From an uncultured Hyphomicrobiales bacterium (GTDB taxonomy: Bacteria > Pseudomonadota > Alphaproteobacteria > Rhizobiales > Xanthobacteraceae): DNA of 11,876 nt. The DNA lies in assembly GCA_903891395.1 (NCBI GenBank), contig CAITEM010000372.1, positions 1 through 11,876 on the forward strand, read 5' to 3'. Under the pieces are notes generated by a model that searched no databases, was not told the origin of the DNA, and was given only the letters and a program-made list of their open reading frames with translations. Shown here piece by piece: positions 1 through 6,983 of this stretch (position 1 is the stretch's first letter; each line of letters begins with the position of its first letter). Both the position numbers and the translations under genes were made by a program.

Positions 1-1330
1 CTGGAAAAAGAATCGCGACGGCGAATTCGCGCTGCTGAAGACCTATCCGATCTGCCGCTGGTCGGGCGATCTCGGCCCGAAGAAGAAAGAAGGCGACCGC
101 CAGGCGCCCGAGGGCTTCTATACGATCACGCCGGGGCAGATGAATCCGGCCTCCAATTATTATCTCGCCTTCAACACCGGTTTCCCGAACGCCTATGACC
201 ATTCGATGGGCTACACCGGCTCCGAGTTGATGGTGCACGGCGATTGCTCGTCGCGCGGCTGCTACGCGATGACCGATGAGCAGATCCAGGAAATCTACGC
301 GCTCGGACGTGAATCGTTCTTCGGCGGCCAGCGCGCGTTTCAGTAGCAGGCCTTTCCGTTCCGGATGACCGCGCTGAACATGGCCAAACACCGCAACAAT
401 CCGAACTTCGCGTTCTGGAAGATGATCAAGGACGGCTACGACCACTTCGAGGCCAGCCACCAGGAGCCAAAGGTCGCGGTCTGCGAGAAGCGCTACGTGT
501 TCGATCCCGCGGCGCCGGCCAACGCATCGAAACCGCTGTCGTTCAACGCCGCCGGCAAATGTCCGGTCTATCAACTCGATCCGGCGGTCGCCGACGCGGT
601 GCTCGACTACCGCCGTCAGGAACAGACCAAGATGGCGGAATACATCGCGCGCGATGTCGCGGTGGTGCCGTCCCGCGCCGGCATCGACGGCGGCATGAAC
701 CCGGTGTTCGCATCCAAGCTCGCGGCCCATATCGAATTCGACAATAACGGCCGCACTTATCAATTGGCCGGCAATACCCAGGCACCGGGCGCTCTGCCGC
801 GCACGACCGTCGGGCCAGCGGCGCCGATCAGCATCCCGCAAGCCGTCGCCGAACCGGTGGAAACCGAGCAACCGGTGGTGACCAGCGTGCGCATGCCGCA
901 GCCCGCGCCGCGACCGAAGGAAGGCGAAGCACCGGCGGAAAAACCGACGTCGATTGCCGGCCTGCTCGGCAATGTGTTCAGCGCGAAATCCACCGAACCG
1001 CAGCCCGCCGCCGAAGCGCCGGTGGAAGTCAGCGCGCCGGTAAGCCCGCGCAAGACCGAGGTCGCGAAGATCAAGCAGCCGGCGCCGGCGTTCCGTACCG
1101 CGTCGGGCCCTGCTTCGAAGCAAGACGCCGCGCCGAAGGCGGTCGCCGAAGCCGCGCCGCAACTGCGCTTGAAGCAGGCCGACAAGAACGACGCGCCGCG
1201 TGCGCCGGAGCGGGAAATGCGCACCGCCTATTCGGCGCCGCCGCAAGCGAGCAGCAACGGCCTTCTGACCGGCGCGCAACCGGTGGTTCCGGTCGGCTCG
1301 TTCGACAGCCGCTGGTCTGGCTTCCGCTAG
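1..1330 (+). pseudogene. YafK-type murein L,D-transpeptidase (YkuD fold), 5'-truncated by the window, interrupted by an in-frame amber stop
   Basis: One reading frame runs from base 2 to the TAG at 1328-1330, broken only by TAG at 344-346. Before the break is the C-terminal half of a YkuD-type catalytic domain. The signature HGDCSSRGCYAM is encoded at 236-271, with the putative nucleophile cysteine at 260-262 and the conserved histidine at 236-238. The frame resumes directly after TAG with sequence that reads as the same family (QAFPFRM, then NPNFAFWKMIKDGYD and CEKRYVF), so the break lies inside a conserved region. From about 780 the product becomes a Pro/Ala/Glu-rich, probably disordered tail of roughly 180 residues, longer than the short E. 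coli YafK. Family members act in the periplasm on peptidoglycan cross-links or lipoprotein attachment. A downstream start is available (ATG at 365), but no good ribosome site precedes it and the fragment would lack the active site. The gene is either a recent pseudogene, a sequencing error, or read through. The family call is strong; functional status is unresolved. Confidence 0.82.
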
Positions 1331-1416
1331 AGACCGCTAACCTCATTTCCGGCGGCGCGCGTGTCCCGCCCGGAATCGAATTCCCTCAGTTCCGGACGAT
1401 GTGCTAGCGGTTGGGC

Positions 1417-1716
1417 ATGGATTGCTTCGTCTACGTTCTCGGATGCCGTACCGGCAGTCGCTCGCTGACCTATGTCGGCTGGTCGAACAATGTGATGGCG
1501 CGTCTGGCCAAGCACAATATCGGCAAGGGCGCGAAGACGACACGCGGCCGCTCCTGGCAATTGCTGCACTCGGAATGGTTTCCGACCAAGCAAGAGGCGA
1601 TGAGCCGCGAGTGGTACCTCAAGCGCGACCGTAAATTCCGCAAAAAACTGACGCTCAAAATCAAAGCCACAACCAAAAAGATGGCCAAGAAAACGTCGAA
1701 GAAAAAACGCGGCTAG
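1417..1716 (+). CDS. GIY-YIG nuclease family protein (UPF0213-like), 99 aa
   Basis: A compact single-domain GIY-YIG protein. The first strand carries FVYVL (residues 4-8, the GIY position) and TYVGW (18-22, the YIG position). These are followed by the conserved arginine in MARLAKHN (R29) and the likely metal-binding glutamate in SREWYLKR (E65), all in family order. The C-terminal third is extremely lysine-rich (about residues 73-98), suggesting nucleic-acid contact. Small stand-alone members of this family have poorly defined roles in DNA repair or structure-specific cleavage. I chose ATG 1417; a TTG six bases upstream is in frame but no clear Shine-Dalgarno sequence supports either. The stop shares the tetranucleotide CTAG with the stop of the convergent hydrolase gene. 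The gene probably has its own promoter in the 86 bases after the transpeptidase, although none is obvious. Confidence 0.85.
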   Translation: MDCFVYVLGCRTGSRSLTYVGWSNNVMARLAKHNIGKGAKTTRGRSWQLLHSEWFPTKQEAMSREWYLKRDRKFRKKLTLKIKATTKKMAKKTSKKKRG

Positions 1717-2549
1717 ATTCCGTAGATGCGCTGCGCCGAGCCGCCGAGAACTTTGGCACGATCGGCAGGCGATAGGCCCGCAATCAGATCGACGATGCCG
1801 CCCCAGACTTCGGCATACGTGCCGCCGAGTTCCACCACCGGCCAGTTGCTGCCCGCCATCACGCGGTCCGGCCCGAACAGCTCCAACACATAGTCGGCGT
1901 AACGACGGATTTCGTCCGTCGACCATTTCCATTTCACCACCAGTGCAAGGCCGGCCGAGAGCTTGACCGACATGTTCGGCAGTGCGGCGGCGCGCTTCAT
2001 GTTCGCGGCCCAGGGCTCCCAGGCTTTTTCCGGCACCGGCGGATTGCCGAGATGGTTGAGCACGACTTTCAGATTAGGCTTTTCAGCCGTCACTTTCAGC
2101 ACGGCTTCGAATTGCGGCGCGGTGGCGGGAATCGCCTCGAACACCAGATCGGCCTTGGCCAACAGATCGAGCGACTCGGCGACTGTCTTCTGCAACAGCC
2201 AGTCCGGGTCGGGTTCGTAGACGATCAGCGGGCGAACGCCGAGCAGCTTGCCGCGCGGCTTCATGTCGTCGAGCGCGCGGGCGCAGGCCGGCGGATCGGC
2301 CAACGGCACCCAGCCGACGACACCGGCGACGAAGTCGATGTCGTTCGACATCTGCAGGAATTCGTTGGTCTCGCCGGTCTCGTTGAGCACCTGCACCAGG
2401 ATCGTCTTGTCGACGCCGGCGGCCTTGAGCTGCGGACGCAGATCCTCGGGCAGATAGTCGCGGTCCAGCCGATTGCCGACGCCGTGCGGGAACGTGTGTT
2501 TCCGCTTGCCGAATTTCCAGAAATGATGATGGCAGTCGATCACGGTCAT
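1713..2549 (-). CDS. Amidohydrolase family 2 metal-dependent hydrolase (COG3618, TIM barrel)
   Basis: A 278-residue protein opening with the strand-1 metal motif of the amidohydrolase superfamily, DCHHHFW (residues 5-11). Further along are VLNHLGNPP (strand-5/6 histidine region) and a C-terminal AGSNWPV motif. This layout and length match the COG3618 group, which includes L-fuconolactonase and 2-pyrone-4,6-dicarboxylate hydrolase-like enzymes, so hydrolysis of a lactone or related ring is a reasonable guess. The substrate cannot be read from the sequence. In the last motif the position usually described as a catalytic/metal aspartate (SDWP) is asparagine, residue 235 at 1845-1847; from memory this variant also occurs in other family members. 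No signal peptide is visible, so it is cytoplasmic. The start ATG at 2549 has AAGGTGA a few bases upstream. It lies 37 bases after the crotonase-like gene on the same strand, so the two probably share a transcript and may act on the same compound. Confidence 0.9.
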   Translation of the reverse strand: MTVIDCHHHFWKFGKRKHTFPHGVGNRLDRDYLPEDLRPQLKAAGVDKTILVQVLNETGETNEFLQMSNDIDFVAGVVGWVPLADPPACARALDDMKPRGKLLGVRPLIVYEPDPDWLLQKTVAESLDLLAKADLVFEAIPATAPQFEAVLKVTAEKPNLKVVLNHLGNPPVPEKAWEPWAANMKRAAALPNMSVKLSAGLALVVKWKWSTDEIRRYADYVLELFGPDRVMAGSNWPVVELGGTYAEVWGGIVDLIAGLSPADRAKVLGGSAQRIYGI

Positions 2550-2586
2550 GACGTCACCTTGGGATGCTCGTTTGATTTTCTAAGGA

Positions 2587-3363
2587 TCAGCGGCCGCGCC
2601 ATTCCGGCGTGCGCTTGTCGACAAAGGCTTTGACGCCGGTGTGGAAATCGTCGCTGCCGTAGCAGGCCCGCACCAGATCCTCGCCGTCGGCAATGCCGGC
2701 CTGCATCAACCGGCGGATCGCTTCCTTGGTAACGCGCATGGTCACCGGGGCGTTGCCCTGCAGGCGTTCGCATATTTCCTTGACGCGGGCATCGAGGGCT
2801 TCGGGCGCCAGCACATCCATCACAAAGCCGGCGGCCAACGCATCCTCCGCGGGGACGTTCTCCGCCATCAGCAGCATGCGCTTGGCACGCGATACGCCGA
2901 GATGCGCGACGATGCGTGCGTAGTTGGCGACCGAAAGACAGTTGCCTAGTGTCCGCGCGATCGGCACGCCGAATTTCGAACCTGCTGTGGCGATGCGCAG
3001 ATCGCAGCAGGCCGCAATCGCCAACCCACCGCCGATGGCCCAGCCTTCGACGACGCAGAGCGTCGGCATCGGCAGCGCTTCGAGCGCGCTGAGATAGGCT
3101 TCCATCTTGGTTTCGTAATCGACGCCCTGCCCCGGCGTCGTGAATTCGAGGAACTGAGCGATGTCGGTACCGGCGATGAACGCCTTGCCGCCGACGCCGC
3201 GCAACACCGCGACGCGCACGCTAGTGTCGGTTTGCAGTTCGGCGCAGGCGGCGGCCAATCCTTCGTACATGGCCCAGGTCATGGCGTTGCGGGCCTGCGG
3301 ACGATCGAACCAAAGGGTCGCCACTGCGCCGTCGCGCACCAGACGCACTTCACCGTCGCTCAT
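2587..3363 (-). CDS. Enoyl-CoA hydratase/isomerase (crotonase) superfamily protein lacking both hydratase glutamates
   Basis: A 258-residue crotonase-fold protein. The two oxyanion-hole segments are present: GKAFIAGTDI (residues 59-68) and GWAIGGGLAIAACCD (107-121). The rest of the fold follows the family pattern to the end (VTKEAIRRL, about 211-219). Aligned by eye to rat mitochondrial enoyl-CoA hydratase, Glu144 is replaced by Ala115 (GGGLA in place of GGGCE) and Glu164 by Ile135 (GVPIA in place of GQPEI). It is therefore unlikely to be a classical hydratase; isomerase, thioesterase, hydrolase, decarboxylase or racemase activities in this superfamily remain possible. The frame stays open far upstream (to 3795), but I chose ATG 3363 because AAGGGG sits seven bases before it and the family homology starts just after. 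It is the first gene of a likely operon with the hydrolase downstream. Confidence 0.9.
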   Translation of the reverse strand: MSDGEVRLVRDGAVATLWFDRPQARNAMTWAMYEGLAAACAELQTDTSVRVAVLRGVGGKAFIAGTDIAQFLEFTTPGQGVDYETKMEAYLSALEALPMPTLCVVEGWAIGGGLAIAACCDLRIATAGSKFGVPIARTLGNCLSVANYARIVAHLGVSRAKRMLLMAENVPAEDALAAGFVMDVLAPEALDARVKEICERLQGNAPVTMRVTKEAIRRLMQAGIADGEDLVRACYGSDDFHTGVKAFVDKRTPEWRGR

Positions 3364-3370
3364 GGTGTCA

Positions 3371-3376
3371 CCCCTT
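3371..3376 (-). promoter_or_regulatory. Ribosome binding site of the crotonase-like gene
   Basis: Reads AAGGGG on the minus strand, seven bases before ATG 3363. It fixes the start of a gene whose open frame extends more than 400 bases further upstream without a family match. Confidence 0.65.
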
Positions 3377-3423
3377 CCGCGCGGCATCATAGGGGGATCG
3401 CGGCGGGCCGCAACGGCGCAAAG

Positions 3424-3453
3424 AAAAACGCCGGCCCTGGAGCCGGCGTTTTT
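3424..3453 (-). terminator. Intrinsic terminator, usable on both strands
   Basis: A perfect 12-base inverted repeat (AAAAACGCCGGC / GCCGGCGTTTTT) around a six-base loop, flanked by A and T tracts on both sides. It lies 20 bases downstream of the small secreted protein gene (ending at 3474) and upstream of the crotonase-like gene, so on the minus strand it ends the former and insulates the latter. No plus-strand gene ends nearby, so plus-strand use would only stop antisense transcription. Confidence 0.88.
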
Positions 3454-3473
3454 TATCCTCAGATCACGAGCGT

Positions 3474-3716
3474 TCAGCGCTCGTCGGCAGCCCGGTGATG
3501 GATGTGCTTTACGGGCGCCTGGGCGTAGGAGCCGTAGCCGCCGCCTTCGCTGTTGCTGCGTTGGTCCTGGTCGCTCGGCCGGTACGCGAACTGCTGGTCC
3601 GGATGCTTCGGGTCCGGCGCGATATTGCCGGTACCGAAATTGGAGCTGAACGATTGAGCCATCGCGGGCGACGCCGCCATAGCCGCCAATACCAGAGCAA
3701 GTGCAAGTTTCTTCAT
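3474..3716 (-). CDS. Small secreted hypothetical protein, 80 aa, with signal peptide
   Basis: I do not recognise the family. The first 20 residues are a textbook Sec signal peptide: MKK, a hydrophobic Leu/Ala core, and a probable cleavage after SPAMA, just before QSFSS. The mature part would be about 60 residues, hydrophilic and rich in Gly, Ser, Gln, Asp and Pro, with a HIHH cluster near the end (around residues 71-74). It has no cysteine and no second hydrophobic stretch, so it is likely periplasmic or released and largely unstructured. GGAG lies eight bases before ATG 3716. A strong hairpin terminator follows the gene, so it appears to be a single-gene transcript with a promoter in 3717-3825, where I see no convincing consensus. 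The own signal peptide, Shine-Dalgarno sequence and terminator together make this a real gene despite its size. Confidence 0.8.
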   Translation of the reverse strand: MKKLALALVLAAMAASPAMAQSFSSNFGTGNIAPDPKHPDQQFAYRPSDQDQRSNSEGGGYGSYAQAPVKHIHHRAADER

Positions 3717-3825
3717 AATCTATCTCCGTACGTGGAGTCGCCTTCCCGGTGCACATAGGGTGCGGCGCGCAAAGTTCACCATCCGAAACCCGCATGGCGA
3801 ACCGGCGTGCAACGCGGGTTCCAGT

Positions 3826-5040
3826 TTAATGTTCGAGCCGGTCAGTCCGGCGCAATTGCGGTACCAGCAATGCAAACCCGATGGCCGCCACAATTGCGGC
3901 GACGCCGCCCACGACAACGCAAGGCACGACGCCAATCGCCGTCGACAGCAGGCCGGACTCGAATTCACCAAGTTCGCCGGAGGCGCCGGCGATCAACGTG
4001 TGAACCGCGCTGACGCGGCCGCGCATGGCGTCGGGCGTCTGCGCTTGAACCAGGTATTGCCGCACCAGCATGCTGACGGAGTCGGCGGCGCCGAGCACCG
4101 CCAGAAAAGCGAGTGCGACGTAGAGGTTCGTCGACAGGCCGAATCCGATCGTGGCCAGTCCATAGAGCGCGACGACGACAAGAAGCGTCGGGCCGGCGTG
4201 CCGCTGCAACGGCCAATAGGCGAGCAGCCATGACACCAGCAGGCCGCCGACGGCGGGCGCGGTTCGCATCATGCCGAGCGCCCAGGGGCCGGCGAGAAAA
4301 ATCTCCTGCGCGAAATACGGCATCAGCGCCGTGGCGCCACCGAGCAGCACCGCGACCAGATCGAGCCCCATCGCCGCCATGACGACCGGAGCCGACCAGA
4401 TAAAGACAAAGCCGGCGACGAGCGTGGACCAGTTGGTTTTCGAGGTCGCCGGCTCTGCCGGATGCGCGCCGATGCCGATGCAACAGGCGACGCCGCAGCC
4501 GGCGACAAATGCGGCCGCGAGGAACGGCACCATCGGCCCCGCCAGATACAGCACGCCGCCAAGCGCCGGCGCCATCAGGCGCGCCGTGCCACCAAAGGAG
4601 TTGGCCAGCGCCAGGCCCTTGGACAGTTCGCCGGGCAGCACCAGGTTGGGAACGAGCGCTTTGCTGACAGGCCCGAGAAACGCTTTGGCGATGCCGATGA
4701 AGAAGACGATGGCAAACACCGGCCAGATCACTTCGTAACCGGCAAAGACGCCGAGCAAGGCGGCGCCGAGCGTCACGCCGGAGCCGCACAATGCTAGAAC
4801 GAGGCGGCGGTCGAAACGGTCGGTCGCCAGGCCGGTGAACAGCGACAGCAGGATCGACGGCAGAAAGCCCGCCAGTCCGATCATGCCGAGCGCGAAGGTG
4901 CTCCGCGTCTTGCTGAAAACCAGCCAGCCAACGGCGACGACGATGATGTCCTCGGCACAACTGAACAGGGTGTCGGCCGCGATAAAGCTGAAGAAAGCCC
5001 GCTTGCGAACCGAGGCCTCGTCACTGGAAATTTCCGCCAT
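3826..5040 (-). CDS. MFS transporter, MFS_3/EntS-like group (about 12 membrane segments)
   Basis: A 404-residue polytopic membrane protein made of alternating hydrophobic segments. The loop after the second helix carries a motif-A-like sequence, GLATDRFDRR (about residues 69-78). The loop near 340-360 reads MRGRVSAVHTL followed by GELGEFESG, which is characteristic of the MFS_3 (transmembrane secretion effector, EntS-like) group. Relatives export siderophores or other small molecules, or have no known substrate; nothing here defines one. The N-terminus is charged and cytoplasmic (MAEISSDEASVRKR). The start at 5040 is the best available, with only a weak upstream ribosome site. It follows the second MFS gene by 77 bases in the same direction, so co-transcription is possible but less certain than within the 5118-7967 group. 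Confidence 0.9.
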   Translation of the reverse strand: MAEISSDEASVRKRAFFSFIAADTLFSCAEDIIVVAVGWLVFSKTRSTFALGMIGLAGFLPSILLSLFTGLATDRFDRRLVLALCGSGVTLGAALLGVFAGYEVIWPVFAIVFFIGIAKAFLGPVSKALVPNLVLPGELSKGLALANSFGGTARLMAPALGGVLYLAGPMVPFLAAAFVAGCGVACCIGIGAHPAEPATSKTNWSTLVAGFVFIWSAPVVMAAMGLDLVAVLLGGATALMPYFAQEIFLAGPWALGMMRTAPAVGGLLVSWLLAYWPLQRHAGPTLLVVVALYGLATIGFGLSTNLYVALAFLAVLGAADSVSMLVRQYLVQAQTPDAMRGRVSAVHTLIAGASGELGEFESGLLSTAIGVVPCVVVGGVAAIVAAIGFALLVPQLRRTDRLEH

Positions 5041-5117
5041 GCGCCGTCGTTAGCCAGTTGGCGCTAGGGGCACAAGTCGTGGCTGCGCATCAAGTTTGCA
5101 TGGCGGGCGCGCCCCGC

Positions 5118-6491
5118 CTAACGCAAGGCTTCGCCGGCGTTGTGCGGGACTTTAAAGAAGTCGGTCATGGCAACGACGGCGATGACCGCGATCGCGATAA
5201 AAGCGAACTGGAAATCCGCCACCGTCTGCGCGCCGCCGCCATGCGCCATCGACACGAGCCGGAGCAACGCGCCGGCGGTGGCGACGCCACAAGCATTGGC
5301 GGCCTGCTGCTGCATGCTGAACAGCGTATTGGCGCCGCCCATCGACGGTTTCGGCACGTCCGAGAAGGCCAGCGTGCTGAGCGACGTGAACTGCATCGAG
5401 CGCGACAGACCGGACACAAATAGCAAGGCCACGATCACCATATGCGGCGTGTTGCCGGTCAGCAGCGCGCAACCGATCATGGTCGCCACCGCGATGCAGC
5501 CGCTGGCCAACATGATGTTCCGGAACTTGACGTGACGAAGAACAAAAGTGGTTGCCGGCTTCATGCCGAGATTGCCGGCAAAGATCGCCAGGATCAGCGT
5601 GCCTGACATCACCGGATCGAGGCCGAAGCCGACCTGAAACAGCAGCGGCAGCAGGAACGGCAAGGCCGCCAGGCAGCCGCGAAACACACCGCCGCCGCGC
5701 ATCGCCAGCCGGAACGTCAGTGTGCGAAAGGCTTCGAGTGAAATCAGCGGCGCCGGCGTCGTCAGGCCCCGCCGGATGGCGGCCAAGCCACAGGCCATCC
5801 CAAAGCAGAACAGCGCAATGGCCGCGACAATGGGAACGCCGTGGCGGCCAAGCATCTCGATGCCGAACAGCACGCTGAGGATCGCCGTCCCGGTGAGAAA
5901 GAAGCCGGCGGCGTCGAAGCGGCGCCGTTCTATGAACTGGCTCGCGGGGACGATCTTCCAGACAAAGAACAGCGCGATCAGTCCCAGCGGCACGTTGATA
6001 TAGAAGATCCAGTGCCACGAAAAATAACTCGTGATGAAACCGCCGAGCGGCGGACCGAGCAGCGGCGCGCTCAAAGCCGGCCAGGTCAGATAGGCGATGG
6101 CGCGGATCAAGTCTGTCTTCTCGGTCTCGCGCAGCACGATCAGGCGGCCGACCGGCACCATCATGGCGCCGCCCAGGCCCTGCAGGATGCGGGCGCCGAC
6201 GAATTGCCAGACGTTCTGACTGGCGCCGCATAAAATCGACGCCAGAATGAAAAGCGCGATGGCGCAGGCATAGACACGCTTGGCGCCGAGCCGGTCGGCG
6301 ATCCAGCCGCTCGCCGGAATCATGAACGCGAGCGTGACGAAATAGGCGGACACGCTGAGGTCCAGCCGCGCCGCGGTTTCACCGAACGACGCGGCGATGT
6401 TCGGCAGCGCCGTGACGAGAATGGTCCCGTCCAGTTGCTCCATGAACATCGTCGAAGCAACAAGCAATGGCAGCGTGGCTGGGAGCTTCAT
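5118..6491 (-). CDS. MFS drug-efflux-type transporter, DHA2 family, MdtD-like
   Basis: A 457-residue transporter. It begins with LDGTILVTALPNIA (about residues 20-33), the usual first-helix signature of DHA2 (14-helix) drug:proton antiporters. Motif A is ASGWIADRLGAKR (about 60-72), followed by ARILQGLGGAMMVPVGRL (about 100-117), then a motif-C-like stretch LLGPPLGGFI and WHWIFYINVPLG. The order and wording are very close to what I remember of E. coli MdtD, and the length fits. It probably exports a small molecule across the inner membrane using the proton gradient; the substrate is unknown. Its start lies three bases after the stop of the HbpS-like gene (TAG CGG ATG) with no clear Shine-Dalgarno of its own, suggesting translational coupling. 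It is the third gene of the receptor/HbpS/exporter operon. Confidence 0.92.
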   Translation of the reverse strand: MKLPATLPLLVASTMFMEQLDGTILVTALPNIAASFGETAARLDLSVSAYFVTLAFMIPASGWIADRLGAKRVYACAIALFILASILCGASQNVWQFVGARILQGLGGAMMVPVGRLIVLRETEKTDLIRAIAYLTWPALSAPLLGPPLGGFITSYFSWHWIFYINVPLGLIALFFVWKIVPASQFIERRRFDAAGFFLTGTAILSVLFGIEMLGRHGVPIVAAIALFCFGMACGLAAIRRGLTTPAPLISLEAFRTLTFRLAMRGGGVFRGCLAALPFLLPLLFQVGFGLDPVMSGTLILAIFAGNLGMKPATTFVLRHVKFRNIMLASGCIAVATMIGCALLTGNTPHMVIVALLFVSGLSRSMQFTSLSTLAFSDVPKPSMGGANTLFSMQQQAANACGVATAGALLRLVSMAHGGGAQTVADFQFAFIAIAVIAVVAMTDFFKVPHNAGEALR

Positions 6492-6494
6492 CCG

Positions 6495-6962
6495 CTATTT
6501 GGTCTGTCGCACGTTGATGCCACGGCCCATATGCGCGCAGTCCTCGTCGGTCTTGAAGCCGACCGCGCGGATGCCGTGGGCCGCCAGTTCCTCGTCGCGA
6601 TCTTCCGTGTCGCCGGTGACGCCGACCGCGCCAACCACATCGCCGTTGGTGGCGCGGATCAACATGCCGCCGCCTTCAGGGAAAATCTTGTTGTCGGTGG
6701 CGCCGAACAGATAGTTCATGAAGGCCGGCTTTTCCTCGTTGCGGATGCGCACCAGCTTCGACGAGCGGCCGAGCGCCAGCGAGGCATAGGCTTTGCCGAA
6801 CGCCATTTCGAACCGCACCATCGACGAGCCGTCTTCCTTCTGGAACGCCTTCACCACACAGCCCGGTTCGACGATGACCACGCTCAACGGCCGGCAATTC
6901 AACTCGGCGCCGCGCTTGATGATGGTTTCGATGATACGGTTGGCTTGCTCTAACGTGATCAT
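6495..6962 (-). CDS. GlcG/HbpS family protein (DUF336), 155 aa
   Basis: A single-domain protein typical of the GlcG/HbpS family. It begins ITLEQANRIIETI, contains a central RFEMAFGKAYASLALG stretch (about residues 50-65), the glycine-rich FPEGGGMLIR (about 94-103), and the signature VVGAVGVTGDTEDRDEELA (about 109-127). The length is normal. The family includes Streptomyces HbpS, which binds haem, and GlcG of glycolate operons, but many members have no assigned biochemical role, so haem binding here is only a possibility. No signal peptide is visible. AAAGGA lies about four bases before ATG 6962. It sits 21 bases after the Bug-type receptor gene and three bases before the MdtD-like exporter, in the middle of an operon. 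Confidence 0.9.
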   Translation of the reverse strand: MITLEQANRIIETIIKRGAELNCRPLSVVIVEPGCVVKAFQKEDGSSMVRFEMAFGKAYASLALGRSSKLVRIRNEEKPAFMNYLFGATDNKIFPEGGGMLIRATNGDVVGAVGVTGDTEDRDEELAAHGIRAVGFKTDEDCAHMGRGINVRQTK

Positions 6963-6983
6963 GACGTCCTTTCGTGACTCAAT

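Noticed and set aside
365..1330. The segment after the amber codon as an independent gene from ATG 365
   Set aside because: No ribosome site precedes it, it would start in the middle of a conserved domain, and it would lack the active site.
1346..1377. Imperfect inverted repeat after the transpeptidase stop, considered as a terminator
   Set aside because: The arms have two mismatches and no T tract follows on the plus strand.
3724..3737. Possible sequestration of the small secreted protein's Shine-Dalgarno by a CUCC/GGAG pairing
   Set aside because: The stem is only four base pairs and would be unstable alone.
5102..5118. GC-rich hairpin (GGCGGG / CCCGCC) between the two MFS genes, considered as a terminator
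   Set aside because: The stem is only six bases with no T tract, so it could be chance in GC-rich DNA; it does not settle whether the MFS genes share a transcript.
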